64,000 bases of DNA from G020354785 sp964461435 (GCA_964461435.1 CAYWUI010000010.1:16238-80237); one strand, 5' to 3'. Counted from the first letter of the stretch, positions 51,487 to 60,988 are shown. The notes: generated by a model from the letters alone, not told the origin. A program made the numbers and translations.

Positions 51487-51897
51487 TTACCCGAATACCG
51501 TTAAAACAAGATTTCTTGGTCCTCCTGAATTTCTGAATTCACAAAAATATATCCCCTGCCACATTCCCAGGTTCAGCCTGCGGTTTGTTATGGGGATTGT
51601 CAGCGACTGTCCGAATACTGATGATTTTAGATGGGACGACATGTCGTCGGGTCCCTCAAGAGTATGCGTATAATCCGGACTGTTGTCCGGTATCAACCTG
51701 TCGGTAAATGACCGGAAATCGGACCTGACCGAGGGGTCAGCATTCTCGTTGATAACTACTGCCGCGGTGGTATGTTTAACCAGGATACTGAGCAGCCCCT
51801 TTTCCGGCAGATCCCCCATATTATCTTCAACGATCCTTGTAATTAAGTGAAATCCCCGTCCAAATCCTCTTAAAGTAATTTCTTTCTGGAATATCAT
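51487..51897 (-). CDS. YjbQ/UPF0047 family protein
   Basis: A 136-residue protein with the family core KGLLSILVKHTTAAVVINENADPSV, HTLEGPDDMSSHLKSSVFGQSLTIPITNRRLNLGMWQGIYFCEFR. The conserved His of KHTTA, the Asn/Glu and the late His are those linked to secondary thiamine-phosphate-synthase-like activity; the true substrate is unsettled. Same strand as the DUF4301 gene. Confidence 0.92.
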   Translation of the reverse strand: MIFQKEITLRGFGRGFHLITRIVEDNMGDLPEKGLLSILVKHTTAAVVINENADPSVRSDFRSFTDRLIPDNSPDYTHTLEGPDDMSSHLKSSVFGQSLTIPITNRRLNLGMWQGIYFCEFRNSGGPRNLVLTVFG

Positions 51898-52093
51898 ATT
51901 TGTTTTTTTAACAATTCATCACTGGATTAAGATCAAAATTAAGTATTTACAAGCACTTTAGAAATGCATATGCAAAATTTCTTAAAATCATTTTTATTTC
52001 AGGTATTTAAATTTATTATTTTATTTAACTATTTTTGGAACATCACTAATTGTTCAGTATTAATAGCATCAAGTTGTTTTAAAGGTAGCACCG

Positions 52094-52714
52094 ATGAAAT
52101 ATCTTATAATTCCGGTTGTCATTTTTTTATTTGTTTCCCTGATTAACGGACAGGACAGGAAACTTGTGCAGCTCTCAGGAAGAATTATAGATGAACAAAC
52201 AGAGCCTTTGCCTTTTGCACATGTGTTGATAATGAATAATTACAGGGGAACAATAACTGACAGGGAAGGGAAGTTTTCACTTGTTGTTGAGGTTTTCGAT
52301 ACTGTTCTTTTTTCAACCCTCGGTTATAAGAGAAGAACTATGGTTATACCTGATACTCTTGCCAGGCCGTTTATTACAGCTGACATTGTCCTTCAGGAAG
52401 ACACCATATTAATAGCAGAAGTTGAAGTTTACCCGTGGCGGTCATATGAAGAATTTAAAGAGGCACTTCTTAATCTCAGGCTGCCTGATGGTGACAATGA
52501 AAGAGCCCGCAGGAATATAGCCCTCATAAAAACACAAATTATTTTATATAACGAACCCAATGCAAGGGAAAATTTTCAATACGTCATGGAGCAGCAGTAC
52601 AGGGAGACATTTAACCAGGGAATGTATCCTTCATACCAGATATTTAATCCGTTTGCCTGGGCAAAATTCTTTCAGGCCCTTAAAAGAGGAGATTTTAAGA
52701 GTGATAAGAAATAA
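52094..52714 (+). CDS. Exported carboxypeptidase-regulatory-like (CarbopepD_reg_2) protein
   Basis: A 206-residue protein: signal peptide (LIIPVVIFLFVSLINGQ), one CarbopepD_reg_2 beta-sandwich (LSGRIIDEQTEPLPFAHVLIMNNYRGTITDREGKFSL ... VLFSTLGYKRRTMVIPD), then a charged helical tail. The domain is the N-terminal extension of many TonB receptors, but here it stands alone. The next gene, 84 bases downstream, is a TonB receptor with the same domain. Role unknown; probably periplasmic or outer-membrane associated. Confidence 0.8.
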   Translation: MKYLIIPVVIFLFVSLINGQDRKLVQLSGRIIDEQTEPLPFAHVLIMNNYRGTITDREGKFSLVVEVFDTVLFSTLGYKRRTMVIPDTLARPFITADIVLQEDTILIAEVEVYPWRSYEEFKEALLNLRLPDGDNERARRNIALIKTQIILYNEPNARENFQYVMEQQYRETFNQGMYPSYQIFNPFAWAKFFQALKRGDFKSDKK

Positions 52715-52798
52715 GAACAGGTATATTAAAAATATGCTCATCTGCACAATTTATCACCTTTGTTGAAAGTTAATACACCCGGTAACAGCATTAATATA

Positions 52799-55255
52799 AT
52801 GAGTTTAGCAAAAGGGGTCATATTTTCATATCTGCTTCTATTGAATATTTACCCTTGTTATTCTCAGGAACGCGGCACTCTGAAGGGGATTGTTACAGAT
52901 GAGAACGGTACCCCTGTTCTTGGGGCCACGGTTGTTGATGAAGAAAATAAATATGGAATGATAACCGATAAAAATGGTTATTATGAACTCAATGTCCCTG
53001 CAAATACAAATATAGTAATTACCATATCTTTTGTTGGCTATGAGAAATTCAGTGCGCCTCTGAATCTTGGGGCGGGAGAAATATCTACATTAAACCATCA
53101 GCTATTACCAAAAAGTGAAGAAATTGAAGAAGTATTGATTGAGAGCAGATTCAACAGGGCCGCTACGCTTGAGCGGATAGATATCAAATCTATTGATTAC
53201 CTGCCGGCGGCAACGGGCGGTGTTGAGGCTATATTAAGTACTCTGGGGGCATCAATAAGAAGCGAGTTCAGTTCCCAGTACTCGGTGAGGGGCGGAAATT
53301 TCGATGAGAACCTTGTATATGTCAATGATATAGAGATATACAGGCCCCTGCTTGTTAAGGCGGGACAGCAGGAGGGGCTGAGCTTTATAAATTCAGACAT
53401 GGTTTCGTCCATCCAGTTTTCAGCAGGCGGTTTTGATGCCCAGTACGGAGATAAGATGTCCTCAGTTCTTGACATCAAATATAAAAGGCCTTCCCGGTAT
53501 GGAGGTGGAATGTCAGTAAGCCTCCTCGGGGGTTCCGTTTTTTTCGAAGGTTCTTCAAAAAACAACAGGTTCACACATATTTCAGGATTAAGGTATAAGT
53601 CGAACCAGTATCTGATGCGTAACCTGCAGACAAAAGGGGACTACAAACCGTCATTTCTTGATTTTCAGACCTACCTGACCTATGATATAGGCAAATCGTT
53701 TGAAATAAGCCTGCTGGGTAATATTGCGCAGAACAAATACAATGTCGTACCCGAGACAAGGGAAACAGCTTTTGGCACCTACCAGCAGACCATAAATTTT
53801 AATATTTATTACGACGGCCAGGAGCTCGATGATTTTATTACATGGCTGGGAGCACTGTCTTTTGATTACCATCCTTCAAAAAGACTTTCCCTGAAGCTGA
53901 CAGGATCAGGATTTACTACTTGCGAAAACGTGACTTATGACATACAGGGCCAGTACCTGATAAACCTCCTGGATAATGTTACAAGTTCCGAAACTTTCGG
54001 GGACAGTATATTAAATATAGGGATAGGGACTTATCTTGAGCATGCCAGGAATTATCTTGATGCTTATGTATATTCGGTCTCTCATAAAGGAAGTTATTAT
54101 ACTGATAATAATAATTTAAAATGGGGATTGAAATTCCAGTCAGAAGAAATACATGACAGGATTATCGAATGGGACATGATTGATTCTGTAGGTTATTCTC
54201 TTCCCTATTCTGATTCCGAGGTGCTGCTTGCAAGAAATACAAGGTCAAAGAACAAGTTATTTTCCGAGAGGATTACTTCATTCGTACAGAATACATTTTA
54301 TTTTCAATCGGGGGGTACGGACCTGTATTTGGATGCGGGGATAAGGGCTCATTACTGGACTACCAACGAACAGCTGGTTATAAGTCCGCGTGCCATACTG
54401 TCCGTAAATCCGAACTGGAGCAGCGATATAAAATTCCATATAGCCGCCGGTTACTATTACCAGCCTCCTTTCTATAAAGAATTGCGCGATCCCGAAGGAA
54501 AGCTGTATACCGATATAAAAGCACAAAAATCCATACACTATGTTCTTGGCAGCGAATATAATTTTATGGCATGGGACAGGCCTTTTGTGTTCTCAACAGA
54601 ACTGTATTATAAATACCTGTACAACCTGGTCCCTTATAAAATCGATGATGTGGATATTCAGTACCTTCCCCAGTATTTTGCGAGGGGGTATGCCGTGGGT
54701 ATTGAGTTTAAAATAAACGGTGAGTTTGTGAAAGATGCGCAGTCATGGGCAACATTATCCATAATGCAGACAAAAGAAGATATTTATAAGGATTATTATA
54801 TCAGGGCTGACAGGACGGTAGTCACACCAGGATACTACCCGAGGCCGACAAACCAGTTGTTCAGCTTCGGACTTTTCTTCCAGGATTATTTTCCTCATAA
54901 TCCTGACTACAAGGTGCATTTAAGCTTTTTTTACGGAAGCAGGCTCCCCTATGGGACACCTGACTATGACAGGCCGGACGAGGTATATGAAATGAAATCC
55001 TATAAAAGGGTGGATATAGGATTATCTAAGTCTCTGTTAAGGGACAGTCATGTTGCAAATGCAACGGGCATATCCGGTATTGTTAAAAGCATGTGGCTGA
55101 ATATTGAAATTTTTAACCTGCTTGGTGTTCAGAACCAGATATCGTACCAGTGGATAAGGACCATAAAGAACCAGTATGGGATGCCGAATCTTTTTGCCGT
55201 ACCCAATTATCTGACGGGCAGGACATTTAATGTAAAGATCAGTGCCCGGTTCTGA
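52799..55255 (+). CDS. TonB-dependent receptor with carboxypeptidase-like N-terminal domain
   Basis: An 818-residue outer-membrane receptor. Signal peptide LAKGVIFSYLLLLNIYPCYSQ, CarboxypepD_reg-like domain (LKGIVTDENGTPVLGATVVDEENKYGMITDKNGYYEL), plug (EEIEEVLIESRFNRAATLERIDI; SEFSSQYSVRGGNFDENLVYVNDIEIYRP; VSSIQFSAGGFDAQYGDKMSSVLDI) and barrel ending in the aromatic strand FNVKISARF. The frame is open from a TTG at 52760; ATG 52799 gives the standard signal peptide. It forms an apparent operon with the 52094 gene. Cargo unknown; no SusD-like gene. Confidence 0.92.
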   Translation: MSLAKGVIFSYLLLLNIYPCYSQERGTLKGIVTDENGTPVLGATVVDEENKYGMITDKNGYYELNVPANTNIVITISFVGYEKFSAPLNLGAGEISTLNHQLLPKSEEIEEVLIESRFNRAATLERIDIKSIDYLPAATGGVEAILSTLGASIRSEFSSQYSVRGGNFDENLVYVNDIEIYRPLLVKAGQQEGLSFINSDMVSSIQFSAGGFDAQYGDKMSSVLDIKYKRPSRYGGGMSVSLLGGSVFFEGSSKNNRFTHISGLRYKSNQYLMRNLQTKGDYKPSFLDFQTYLTYDIGKSFEISLLGNIAQNKYNVVPETRETAFGTYQQTINFNIYYDGQELDDFITWLGALSFDYHPSKRLSLKLTGSGFTTCENVTYDIQGQYLINLLDNVTSSETFGDSILNIGIGTYLEHARNYLDAYVYSVSHKGSYYTDNNNLKWGLKFQSEEIHDRIIEWDMIDSVGYSLPYSDSEVLLARNTRSKNKLFSERITSFVQNTFYFQSGGTDLYLDAGIRAHYWTTNEQLVISPRAILSVNPNWSSDIKFHIAAGYYYQPPFYKELRDPEGKLYTDIKAQKSIHYVLGSEYNFMAWDRPFVFSTELYYKYLYNLVPYKIDDVDIQYLPQYFARGYAVGIEFKINGEFVKDAQSWATLSIMQTKEDIYKDYYIRADRTVVTPGYYPRPTNQLFSFGLFFQDYFPHNPDYKVHLSFFYGSRLPYGTPDYDRPDEVYEMKSYKRVDIGLSKSLLRDSHVANATGISGIVKSMWLNIEIFNLLGVQNQISYQWIRTIKNQYGMPNLFAVPNYLTGRTFNVKISARF

Positions 55256-55263
55256 GTTGCAGG

Positions 55264-55833
55264 TCAGAATAGTTTTTTACCCCATACTCCGTTATATACT
55301 GTCTCACTTAAGGGGTTCCTCTTTCGCGCGGTCTTTTCTCTTTTTACCAGCTCTTCGGGAAAACCTTCATATGAGCCGGCAATATAACCGATAGCCAGGG
55401 CAGCTACAGGGTCATAGCCATGCGGAATATTCAGGTTATTCCTGGCTTTTTCATTATCATACCCTCCCATCTGGTGAACATACAGTCCCATTGCTGTAGC
55501 CTGGAATATTAAATTGCTCACTGCAAGTCCGACATCATGAAATGCATATTTATTCATTTTTTTATTATAACCTGATATTGATTCAGCAATACTCAGGACA
55601 AGAACCGGTACATTTTTGGCCCATACCTGGTTAGCAGGAGAGAGGCAGTCAAATATGCGGGCAAAAGAATTGCTGTCCTCTCTTTTTGCAACTATAAAAC
55701 GCCATGGTTGCTGGTTGTGGCTTGAGGGAGCCCATCTTGCCGCTTCAAAGATCAGTTCCAGTTTTTTGTCTTCAACCGGCCTGTCTGAAAATATAACCGG
55801 ACTGCGGCGTTTTTTTATTAATTCGTGTATCAC
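55264..55833 (-). CDS. Nitroreductase family FMN protein
   Basis: A 189-residue homodimeric flavin enzyme. FMN-binding start KKRRSPVIFSDRPVEDKKLELIFEAARWAPSSHNQQPWRFIV, dimer/flavin segment HDVGLAVSNLIFQATAMGLYVHQMGGYD, and ALAIGYIAGSY near residue 150. It reduces quinones, nitro compounds or flavins with NAD(P)H; the physiological substrate is unknown. Convergent with the TonB receptor, 9 bases apart. Confidence 0.92.
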   Translation of the reverse strand: MIHELIKKRRSPVIFSDRPVEDKKLELIFEAARWAPSSHNQQPWRFIVAKREDSNSFARIFDCLSPANQVWAKNVPVLVLSIAESISGYNKKMNKYAFHDVGLAVSNLIFQATAMGLYVHQMGGYDNEKARNNLNIPHGYDPVAALAIGYIAGSYEGFPEELVKREKTARKRNPLSETVYNGVWGKKLF

Positions 55834-55958
55834 AGTATTATTGCCTGTTTTATTAATAAGTTTAACATAATATAACTAATGAAAACCGTAAAATATTTAT
55901 ATTAGTACAATTTAAAAAGAACTGGTGATAAAAAAAATAAAAAGAATTGTATTTATTG

Positions 55959-55989
55959 ATTGATAATGTATAAAAATTCAATAGATTTG
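55959..55989 (+). promoter_or_regulatory. Promoter of rocD
   Basis: ATTG (55959-55962), 19 bases, TAGATTTG (55982-55989), the same layout and spacing as the aprB promoter. The predicted start is about 50 bases before the rocD ATG. Confidence 0.7.
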
Positions 55990-56044
55990 CAAAAAAATAC
56001 AATTTTATTAAAAAGTCTATTAGTAAAAATTTAAAATTGCAGGT

Positions 56045-57262
56045 ATGAAAAGTCAGGATTACATGAACCTGGAAGAAAAGTTTGGCGCACATAACTACCA
56101 CCCGCTTCCGGTTGTCCTTGAAAGAGGTAAGGGTGTATTTGTATGGGATGTGGAGGGCAGGAAGTATTACGATTTCCTTTCAGCTTATTCAGCAGTAAAC
56201 CAGGGACATAATCATCCCAAAATAGTAAGTGCGCTTGTCAGTCAATTAAAGAAGCTTGCACTCACTTCAAGGGCTTTTTATAATAATTGCCTGGGTGAGT
56301 TTGAAAAATACATTACAGGGTTTTTTGGATATGACAGGGTATTGCCAATGAACACAGGGGCTGAAGGTGTCGAGACAGCATTAAAATTATGCAGGAAGTG
56401 GGCTTATGAGAAAAAGGGAATTGCTGAGAATAAAGCAAAAATTATTGCATGTGAAAACAATTTTCACGGCAGGACGATAACAATTATTTCAATTTCAACG
56501 GATCCTGATTCATATAAAGGTTACGGTCCATATACGCCGGGATTTACAATTATCCCTTATAATAATATTGAAGCTTTAAAAAAGGAACTTGAGGATCCGG
56601 ATGTGGCAGGTTTCATTGTTGAGCCGATCCAGGGTGAGGCAGGAGTTTTTGTGCCCGATGAGGGGTATCTGAAGAAAGCTTATGATTTATGCAAGGAAAA
56701 GAATGTATTATTCATTGCCGACGAGATCCAGTCCGGATTAGCAAGAACGGGTAAAATGCTGGCCTGTGATCATGAGGATGTGCATCCCGATATACTGGTA
56801 CTGGGCAAGGCCTTATCAGGGGGAGTTTATCCAATCTCTGCGGTTCTGGCCAGTGATGAGATAATGTTATGTATTAAGCCCGGGGAGCACGGCTCCACAT
56901 ACGGCGGTAATCCTGTAGCTTCAAAGGTCGGTATTGTGGCGCTGGAAGTAATTAAAAATGAGAAGCTTGCAGAGAATGCCGAAAAACTGGGAAAGATTTT
57001 CAGGGATGAATTGAAAAAGATCGAAGCGGAATCGGAAATGGTAGAACAGGTGCGTGGGAAAGGGTTGCTTAACGCAATGGTTATTAAGCCAAAGGCAGGT
57101 AAAAAAGCATGGGATGTATGCCTTGCATTGAAAGAAAACGGGTTGATAGCCAAGCCTACACATGATCATATTATCAGGTTTGCTCCTCCCTTGGTTATAA
57201 CGCAGAAGCAGCTCTATGATACCCTGGGGATTGTTAAAAAAACCATGAAACAATTTATGTAA
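56045..57262 (+). CDS. rocD: Ornithine aminotransferase
   Basis: A 405-residue class III PLP enzyme transferring the delta-amino group of ornithine to 2-oxoglutarate, linking arginine/ornithine with proline and glutamate. Start motif MNLEEKFGAHNYHPLPVVLERGKGVFVWDVEG is typical of RocD; the cofactor-binding segment is NNFHGRTITIISIST, the metal/PLP aspartate is in FIADEIQSGLARTGKML, and the Schiff-base lysine is in LGKALSGGVYPISAVL near residue 255. Monocistronic with its own promoter and terminator. Confidence 0.95.
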   Translation: MKSQDYMNLEEKFGAHNYHPLPVVLERGKGVFVWDVEGRKYYDFLSAYSAVNQGHNHPKIVSALVSQLKKLALTSRAFYNNCLGEFEKYITGFFGYDRVLPMNTGAEGVETALKLCRKWAYEKKGIAENKAKIIACENNFHGRTITIISISTDPDSYKGYGPYTPGFTIIPYNNIEALKKELEDPDVAGFIVEPIQGEAGVFVPDEGYLKKAYDLCKEKNVLFIADEIQSGLARTGKMLACDHEDVHPDILVLGKALSGGVYPISAVLASDEIMLCIKPGEHGSTYGGNPVASKVGIVALEVIKNEKLAENAEKLGKIFRDELKKIEAESEMVEQVRGKGLLNAMVIKPKAGKKAWDVCLALKENGLIAKPTHDHIIRFAPPLVITQKQLYDTLGIVKKTMKQFM

Positions 57263-57288
57263 ACATACTTTTTGTTATCCTTTATACG

Positions 57289-57325
57289 AGGTCCGGAGAT
57301 AATTTATATGCCGGGCCTTTTTTTA
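57289..57325 (+). terminator. Intrinsic terminator after rocD
   Basis: AGGTCCGG, 14-base loop, CCGGGCCT and eight T (one G-U pair). Confidence 0.82.
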
Positions 57326-57447
57326 TTAATAACAATATATTTCTATTCACGTATAAGGTAGTTGTTAGCATATTTTATATTAAAAAAACGAAAATTTATT
57401 ATTACATTTAATAGGCTGTTTGTCTGTTAAACTTTATTATAATTTTT

Positions 57448-59073
57448 ATGGGATATAAAGTTCTGGTTGTGGATGATAATAAGGATAGCAGGGAATCAAT
57501 AAAAAAAATCCTCCTGTCCTCTGATAAAAATTATAAAATTATTAATACCGCCAATATTAATGAGGGATTTGAGGCGGTTCTCAAAAATATGCCTGATTTG
57601 GTCCTGCTGGATAACTGTAAGACCCCTGGTGAAGGCCTGAAGGCTCTCAAAAAGATTCGTGAAGAAGAGACTACCAAAGATATACCTGTGATCTTAATTA
57701 CTGCCCCGGATAATAAGAAAGCTCTCGTAGATTCATTCAAAGCAGGGGCATCCGATTACGTTGCCAGTCCTGTACATAATGCTGAGCTGGCATTGAGGGT
57801 TAGTAAAGCACTGGAGGTCAGGGAGGTACTTAATAATGCAAAAAAAGCCCTGGAAAAATTCCAGGCTGAAAAGGACGAGCTTGAAAAAAGGGCAATGATA
57901 CCCCATAGTCTTCAGAATTCTTTTATTCTAATCAATACTAATGGCGAACTTGAGTGGGCAAATGACGGGTTCAGAAACCTGCACGGATATAAGCTGGAGG
58001 AGTTTAAAGACAGGTTTGGCAGTACTATTTTCAGCCTTTGTGACCGGACAGATATTTTAAATCTTTTCAGCAAATGTATAAAGGGGAAAGAGCCTGTAAG
58101 CTATATTAACAAGATAAAGACAAGAACGGGTGAGGACAGGTGGCTGCAAACATACATCCAGCCGAGGGTAAATCATGATGACAAGATCGATAAGCTTATA
58201 GCTATTGAGACCGACATAACCCTTATGAAGAAGAAGGAAGAAGAGCTTAATCAGCAAAACAGGCGTATGGTATTAATAAAGGAGAATCTTGAGAAAGCAA
58301 ATGCATTACTTGAAGAACAAAAGAAAGAAATTAATACTCAGAAGCAGCTTATTGAAGAGGAGCAGAATAAATCGGAGACCTTATTGCTGAATATTTTACC
58401 CTTTGAAATTGCCAGGCAGCTAAAAAGCAAGGGGAAGGCGGGGACACGGCATTATAATATGGTAAGTGTGGTTTTTCTCGATTTTAAAGGGTTTTCAAAA
58501 ATAAGCAAGGAGCTGGAGCCCAAGGACCTTGTTAATATTCTCGACACCTACTTTGCAAAGTTTGACTCGATAATTGACAAGCATTACCTTGAGAAGATAA
58601 AGACCATTGGTGATGCTTATCTGTTTGCGGGCGGACTGCCATTAAGGAATAAGAGTAATCCCTTTGATGCTGTACTGGCATCGCTTGAGATTCAGAATTA
58701 TATGAATTTCCTTAACGATTCGAAGGTGCTGAATAATTTGTCGGTCTGGGAATTGAGGCTTGGAATACATACCGGACCTGTAGTAGCGGGTGTTGTGGGG
58801 AGGAAGAAATTTGCGTACGACATATGGGGAGATACAGTAAACATAGCCAGCAGGATGGAGCAGGCAGGGCATGTGGGCATGGTAAACATTTCGGGGTCAA
58901 CCTACAAATATATTAAGGACTTCTTTGATTGTGATTACAGGGGCAAAATTGAAGCCAAGAATATAGGCAAAGTAGATATGTACTTTGTAAGCCGCATTAA
59001 GCCTGAATTTTCTGAAGATACTCTCGGATTTATTCCTAACAAGGAATTTATTAACAGGGTAAACAAGCTGTAA
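57448..59073 (+). CDS. REC-PAS-class III adenylate/guanylate cyclase
   Basis: A 541-residue soluble protein. REC domain at 1-125 with VVDDN and phospho-acceptor Asp in LVLLDNCKTPG; the normally invariant Lys before Pro is replaced by Ser (DYVASPVHNAE). PAS/PAC covers about 150-265 (GELEWANDGFRNLHGYKLEEF), a coiled coil 265-320, and the cyclase domain 335-520. Metal aspartates are in VFLDFKGFSK and IGDAYLF; the base-recognition pair is Lys in EKIKTIGD and Asp in YDIWGDTVN, the combination expected for adenylate cyclase; the transition-state Asn/Arg are in TVNIASRM. All catalytic residues are present. No CRP-like effector is encoded nearby. Confidence 0.93.
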   Translation: MGYKVLVVDDNKDSRESIKKILLSSDKNYKIINTANINEGFEAVLKNMPDLVLLDNCKTPGEGLKALKKIREEETTKDIPVILITAPDNKKALVDSFKAGASDYVASPVHNAELALRVSKALEVREVLNNAKKALEKFQAEKDELEKRAMIPHSLQNSFILINTNGELEWANDGFRNLHGYKLEEFKDRFGSTIFSLCDRTDILNLFSKCIKGKEPVSYINKIKTRTGEDRWLQTYIQPRVNHDDKIDKLIAIETDITLMKKKEEELNQQNRRMVLIKENLEKANALLEEQKKEINTQKQLIEEEQNKSETLLLNILPFEIARQLKSKGKAGTRHYNMVSVVFLDFKGFSKISKELEPKDLVNILDTYFAKFDSIIDKHYLEKIKTIGDAYLFAGGLPLRNKSNPFDAVLASLEIQNYMNFLNDSKVLNNLSVWELRLGIHTGPVVAGVVGRKKFAYDIWGDTVNIASRMEQAGHVGMVNISGSTYKYIKDFFDCDYRGKIEAKNIGKVDMYFVSRIKPEFSEDTLGFIPNKEFINRVNKL

Positions 59074-59131
59074 CGGCTATACCTCCCGAAAGCTATACCC
59101 TGTAATGGACTGATTCTGGAACAATTATCCC

Positions 59132-59440
59132 TTATTTATGGCGCTGTTTTAGAACTTCAACAACATTCTCTATTCTATAGTCCCTCGCAGATAATAGCAC
59201 CAGCAGGTGGTAGACCAGGTCTGCAGCTTCATTTAAAAAGAGGCTGTCGTTATCCTTTTTGCACGACTCAATAACAAGTTCCATTGCTTCTTCACCTACT
59301 TTTTTAGCTATTTTTGCCGGTCCGTCCCGAAACAGCTTCGAAGTATATGATCCTTCGGGCAGCTCAATTTTTCGCTTGTCTATAAGGTCCTGTAAATAAA
59401 CAAGGAAACTTATTTTTTGTGTGTTTAAATCCTGATCCAT
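59132..59440 (-). CDS. hisE: Phosphoribosyl-ATP pyrophosphatase (HisE only)
   Basis: A 102-residue all-helical MazG-like enzyme hydrolysing PR-ATP to PR-AMP, histidine step 2. The core is FLVYLQDLIDKRKIELPEGSYTSKLFRDGPAKIAKKVGEEAMELVIESCK, with the metal-binding EExxE and NEAADLVYH motifs. Most Bacteroidota carry a fused HisIE of about 200 residues. Here only the HisE half is present, with an 11-residue lead that may be the old linker, and only 27 bases separate it from hisF. The cyclohydrolase (HisI) must be elsewhere or lost. Last gene of the minus-strand his cluster. Confidence 0.92.
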   Translation of the reverse strand: MDQDLNTQKISFLVYLQDLIDKRKIELPEGSYTSKLFRDGPAKIAKKVGEEAMELVIESCKKDNDSLFLNEAADLVYHLLVLLSARDYRIENVVEVLKQRHK

Positions 59441-59467
59441 TTTTTGGTTTTAACAGGTTAATATTTA

Positions 59468-60223
59468 TCAGATACGCACAGGTATATTTTTATCGGTAAG
59501 ATAACTTTTTAGTTGTGGTATGGGTATCTCGTTGAAGTGGAATATGCTTGCTGCGAGACCCGCGTCGGCTTTACCGAGAGTGAATACTTCTGCAAAATGT
59601 TCCATTTTCCCTGCGCCTCCCGATGCAATAACGGGAATGGCCAGTGATTCGGACAGGGTGGCGAGAGCTTCGCATGCAAAGCCATTCTTCGTGCCATCGT
59701 GGTTCATCGAAGTAAAAAGTATTTCTCCGGCGCCCCTGTTTTCCGCCTCCTTTGCCCACGAGAATAGTTCCCTTTCAGTAGGTATTCTTCCGCCGTTAAC
59801 AAAAACAGTCCACCTGTTATCCTTAAGCTGGGCATCAATTGCTACGACAACAAACTGGCTGCCGAAATTTTCTGCAATCTCATTAATTAATGCAGGTGTC
59901 CTCACTGCCGAAGAGTTTATTGTCAGTTTGTCAGCCCCGGCGCCAAGCAGTATTTCAGCATCCCTGAGTTCATTAATGCCTCCGCCCACTGTAAAAGGTA
60001 TATTAAGGTGTCTTGCTATATCTTTTACAAGGTCTGCAAAAAGCTTCCTTTTCTCGTGGCTGGCGGTAATATCGAGATACACGAGTTCGTCGGCACCTTC
60101 ATCGGAGTATTTTGAACCCATTTCCACGGGATCGCCGACATCACGGACATTCAAAAATTTAACGCCCTTAACGACTTTGCCTTCCCTGATATCAAGACAT
60201 GGTATTATTCTCTTTGCCAGCAT
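59468..60223 (-). CDS. hisF: Imidazole glycerol phosphate synthase, cyclase subunit
   Basis: A 251-residue TIM barrel using ammonia from HisH to form imidazole glycerol phosphate and AICAR. Catalytic Asp in IIPCLDIREGKVVKG (about residue 11) and Asp in VVAIDAQ; phosphate loops VGGGINELRDAE, TSMNHDGTKNGF and IASGGAGKMEHF. Length is standard. Follows hisA by 36 bases; a long antisense ORF opposite it is a codon-structure shadow. Confidence 0.97.
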   Translation of the reverse strand: MLAKRIIPCLDIREGKVVKGVKFLNVRDVGDPVEMGSKYSDEGADELVYLDITASHEKRKLFADLVKDIARHLNIPFTVGGGINELRDAEILLGAGADKLTINSSAVRTPALINEIAENFGSQFVVVAIDAQLKDNRWTVFVNGGRIPTERELFSWAKEAENRGAGEILFTSMNHDGTKNGFACEALATLSESLAIPVIASGGAGKMEHFAEVFTLGKADAGLAASIFHFNEIPIPQLKSYLTDKNIPVRI

Positions 60224-60259
60224 TTTTACAGTATTTATATTTAAATGAGGCTTATGGTT

Positions 60260-60988
60260 TTATGTATCAACAATCAGCTTGCTTAATTCCCTCAGGGTTA
60301 TTTTCCCTTCGTATATAGCCTTGCCGATAATTGCCCCGTATATATTCAGCGAGTCCAGCTCCCTGAGTTCTTCAATATTCGTTATGCCGCCGCTTGCAAT
60401 TATATTTAAATCAGGAAACCTGGCTTTCAATTCACGGTAAAGACTTATGGAGGTTCCTGCCAGCATGCCGTCCTTTAATATATCCGTGCACAGGACATAT
60501 TTAACGCCGGCCTCCTTATTGTCTTCAATAAAGTCGAAGATACCCAGATCAATAATATTTGTCCACCCGCTTATTGCAATTCTGTAATCCTTCACATCGG
60601 CTCCCAGTATTATCCGGTCACTTCCGTACCTGTCCAGCCATGTTTTAAATAATGGCGGGTCTTTTGCGGCTATGCTGCCAATTGTTGCATATACGGCACC
60701 TCCTGAAAACACTTTCTTCAGGTCGGCTTCAGTTTTTATTCCTCCTCCGAAGTCAATAACCAGGCTCGTTTGTGATGCTATCTGTTCAAGCACCCTGATA
60801 TTTTTAACTTTGTTTGCTTTGGCACCGTCGAGGTCAACGATGTGGAGGCGTTTCAGTCCCGCCCCCTCAAAAGCCATTGCTGCCTCGACAGGATCTTCGT
60901 TATATATTTTTTTGGATGAGTACTCACCCTGCTCAAGCCTCACGCACTTGCCCTCTATAATATCTATTGCCGGAATTATTTCTATCAT
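60260..60988 (-). CDS. hisA: ProFAR isomerase
   Basis: A 242-residue TIM barrel, paralogue of HisF, catalysing the Amadori isomerisation of ProFAR. Catalytic Asp in IIPAIDIIEGKCVRL and the second Asp/Thr in VLCTDILKDGMLAG; phosphate loops DFGGGIKTEADLKK and IASGGITNIEEL. Its ATG overlaps the hisH stop (ATGA), indicating translational coupling. Confidence 0.97.
   Translation of the reverse strand: MIEIIPAIDIIEGKCVRLEQGEYSSKKIYNEDPVEAAMAFEGAGLKRLHIVDLDGAKANKVKNIRVLEQIASQTSLVIDFGGGIKTEADLKKVFSGGAVYATIGSIAAKDPPLFKTWLDRYGSDRIILGADVKDYRIAISGWTNIIDLGIFDFIEDNKEAGVKYVLCTDILKDGMLAGTSISLYRELKARFPDLNIIASGGITNIEELRELDSLNIYGAIIGKAIYEGKITLRELSKLIVDT

Noticed and set aside
52560..52766. Short frame overlapping the end of the 52094 gene.
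   Set aside because: Out-of-frame overlap with a supported gene, no signal peptide or domain.
59520..60248. Long open frame on the plus strand opposite hisF (242 codons).
   Set aside because: It mirrors hisF, has Ser/Pro-rich composition typical of antisense frames, and shows no domain or start signal.
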